Source: an uncultured Rhodospirillaceae bacterium (GTDB lineage Bacteria; Pseudomonadota; Alphaproteobacteria; Rhodospirillales; UBA2165). From it: a stretch of 15,772 nt of DNA. This document shows, one piece after another, positions 14,217-15,772 of this stretch. The notes below the pieces were generated by a model. That model had not been told where the DNA came from. It saw only the letters and a list, made by a program, of their open reading frames with translations, and did not search any database. The DNA is taken from the NCBI GenBank assembly GCA_913041095.1, contig CAJWIB010000021.1, positions 1 through 15,772 on the forward strand. Direction: 5' to 3'. Within the stretch, counting starts at the first letter, position 1. Each line of letters starts with the position of its first letter. A program made the translations under genes and the position numbers.

Positions 14217-15772
14217 TTATTTGTCTAACCAAATCCGTTGATATTTTGGATGAATAGAGAGTGGACGAATAACATTTTTGACATGTGGCCAATAGGCTAG
14301 GGTCACATCGCCCTGCTCCCACGGTAAAATGAGAGCCTTATCAACCAAGGTTTTTTGCAAATGGCAGCTTGCTTTCATGCGCGCGTCCCTGCCACGAGCA
14401 GCTTTTACGGCATCGATTGCAGCATCCACTTCGGGATCTTTCAAGCGAAAGATGTTAGCGCGTGACTTTGAATGGAAGTTCATCGCCACTAGGCTTGGGT
14501 CGGCATTGAAACTATAATTGTGCCACCAGACATCGAATTTTCTGGACTGAACTGCACGCGCCCATTGCGGACCGCGCGGTCCGGGCTTAACGGCAACTTC
14601 GACGCCAACTGCTTTCCAATAGGCCTGGAAGGCTTCACCGACGCGGATTAAGTCACGTAAACCCACTATGTTGAGTGTAAATTTAACTGGCTTGCCATAT
14701 TCCTTAAGCAACGCTTTGGCTTTTTCCGGATTGTATTCCGGGAATTCAATGCCTTTGCAGTGCCAGGGATGATTCGGTGCATACATATGGGTTGGTGCTT
14801 TCTCTATAATTTTGGTAATCACCGCCCTGAGTGGATCTCGATCCAGCGCATGGATCAGCGCTTTCCGTACACGAATATCTTTAAAGGTCGGATGTGACTG
14901 ATTAAAAGCAACACCTAGACCGGCAAAGAAGTTTGGTCCGCTCGTAACAACCAACCGTTTATCCTTTTGGGCATCATCAGCCAGCCACGGTGGAACCCAG
15001 ATAAAATCCATCTGACCGGATTGCAACGCCTGGAAACGACTGATTTGCTGGCGAAGAATTTGCAGATGAATTTCATCAACATGCTGATTGGCTTTATCCC
15101 AATAGTGTGGGTTTTTGGCCAAGACAATGCTGGAACTCCGACGCCATTTCTTCAGCATGTAGGGGCCGGCACCGACAGTATTATTATTAAAGGTCTTCTT
15201 GCCTTTATTGGCATCAAGATAGGCTTTCGGCCGGACCCACCACAACAAGTCGTTAAGTGTCATAATTGTTTTCCAACCTGGGCTTGGCTCGGAGAAAACA
15301 AAATCAACGACGTATTTGCTAGGTGCTTCGACATGATCGAGACGGGGACCGAGAGTACCACGGAAACGGCCACCAAATTTACTACCAAGCAAACGATCAA
15401 AATGCGCTTTATAATCAGCGGCCACCATTTCTTCGCCGTTAGAATATTTTACGCCTTGGCGCAGGGTAATACGCCAGCGCTTATAATCATCACTCGGTTC
15501 AGCTTTAAGGCCGGTACGCGGGATAATTGCAAAGGTGTCCGGATTCATATCAAACAGGTTTTCATGGATCGCCTGCATCACGAATGCGCGCTGGCGGCCG
15601 GTAACCGGAATCTTCAGACTATCAAAGCCACCGATATCATTGAGAACGGCGATGCGAAGTGTTCCGCCTTTTTTAGGAGCCGCATCCACTGGATCAACAC
15701 CCGCTAAGGCATAGCCAACAGTCAGCGCACCAGCGATAAACGCCCCACGCTGCAAATTTCTAAATCCCTTAC
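14217..15772 (-). CDS. Peptide/nickel-type ABC transporter solute-binding protein (5' end outside window)
   Basis: This is a family-5 (SBP_bac_5) extracytoplasmic binding protein that feeds DppBC. The readable part is about 518 residues. The frame stays open to the right edge of the window, so the true start lies outside. A TTG at 15755 is one possible internal start, but AGA and AAG codons continue upstream in frame as the basic head of a signal peptide. A hydrophobic signal core (AFIAGALTVGYALAG) ends near DAAPKKGGTLRIAV, the normal mature start of the family. Other hallmarks are WRITLRQGVKYSNGEEMVAADY, GAGPYMLKKW, VRKALIHALDRD and a tryptophan-rich C-terminal half. The substrate could be a peptide, an opine or another small solute. 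The TAA at 14217-14219 is followed by a strong hairpin, then dppBC. Confidence 0.92.
   Translation of the reverse strand, partial: KGFRNLQRGAFIAGALTVGYALAGVDPVDAAPKKGGTLRIAVLNDIGGFDSLKIPVTGRQRAFVMQAIHENLFDMNPDTFAIIPRTGLKAEPSDDYKRWRITLRQGVKYSNGEEMVAADYKAHFDRLLGSKFGGRFRGTLGPRLDHVEAPSKYVVDFVFSEPSPGWKTIMTLNDLLWWVRPKAYLDANKGKKTFNNNTVGAGPYMLKKWRRSSSIVLAKNPHYWDKANQHVDEIHLQILRQQISRFQALQSGQMDFIWVPPWLADDAQKDKRLVVTSGPNFFAGLGVAFNQSHPTFKDIRVRKALIHALDRDPLRAVITKIIEKAPTHMYAPNHPWHCKGIEFPEYNPEKAKALLKEYGKPVKFTLNIVGLRDLIRVGEAFQAYWKAVGVEVAVKPGPRGPQWARAVQSRKFDVWWHNYSFNADPSLVAMNFHSKSRANIFRLKDPEVDAAIDAVKAARGRDARMKASCHLQKTLVDKALILPWEQGDVTLAYWPHVKNVIRPLSIHPKYQRIWLDK

Noticed and set aside
14967..15707. A 246-codon + strand open frame opposite the peptide-binding-protein gene.
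   Set aside because: It is antisense to a clear SBP_bac_5 gene and has no recognisable domain.
1..15772. CRISPR arrays, tRNA or rRNA genes, integrases, phage or defence genes.
   Set aside because: I looked on both strands and saw no regularly spaced repeats, tRNA-like cloverleaf or recognisable mobile or defence protein.

Overview
The window looks like a piece of a moderately AT-rich, Gram-negative chromosome, most likely a proteobacterium. The complete AapJ-AapQ-AapM-AapP general amino-acid ABC transporter is typical of Alphaproteobacteria. The long dihydroxy-acid dehydratase is of the E. coli-like type. Several intact secretion signals and inner-membrane permeases fit a diderm cell that scavenges organic solutes. 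The species cannot be named from the sequence alone.

Layout, left to right. (1) 205-3195, + strand: a complete TRAP transporter (DctP-, DctQ- and DctM-type genes), clearly more AT-rich than most of the window. (2) 3320-3820, + strand: the 3' third of a second, diverged dctM gene, a truncated remnant with higher GC. (3) 6213-3895, - strand: ilvD (dihydroxy-acid dehydratase, branched-chain amino-acid synthesis), followed 3 bases later by a small four-helix membrane protein. (4) 6551-10899, + strand: the aapJQMP operon, with a strong hairpin between the binding-protein gene and the first permease gene. (5) 10920-12263: a damaged zone. It holds a 61-bp fragment of an oligopeptide-permease gene in inverted orientation and an amidohydrolase pseudogene broken by one in-frame amber codon and two apparent 1-bp deletions. 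(6) 15772-12277, - strand: a peptide/nickel-type ABC transporter (binding protein, DppB-like and DppC-like permeases). Its 5' end runs off the window, and it too has a perfect hairpin after the binding-protein gene.

Taken together the window is a nutrient-uptake island. A TRAP importer, an L-amino-acid ABC importer and a peptide-type ABC importer sit around one biosynthetic gene for valine, leucine and isoleucine. Both ABC operons place a stem-loop directly after the solute-binding-protein gene, a usual way to make more binding protein than permease. Two places show gene decay and rearrangement: the dctM remnant, and the amidohydrolase/dppC-fragment zone. I found no new defence, mobile or RNA system. 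The most informative signals are the rearrangement scars.
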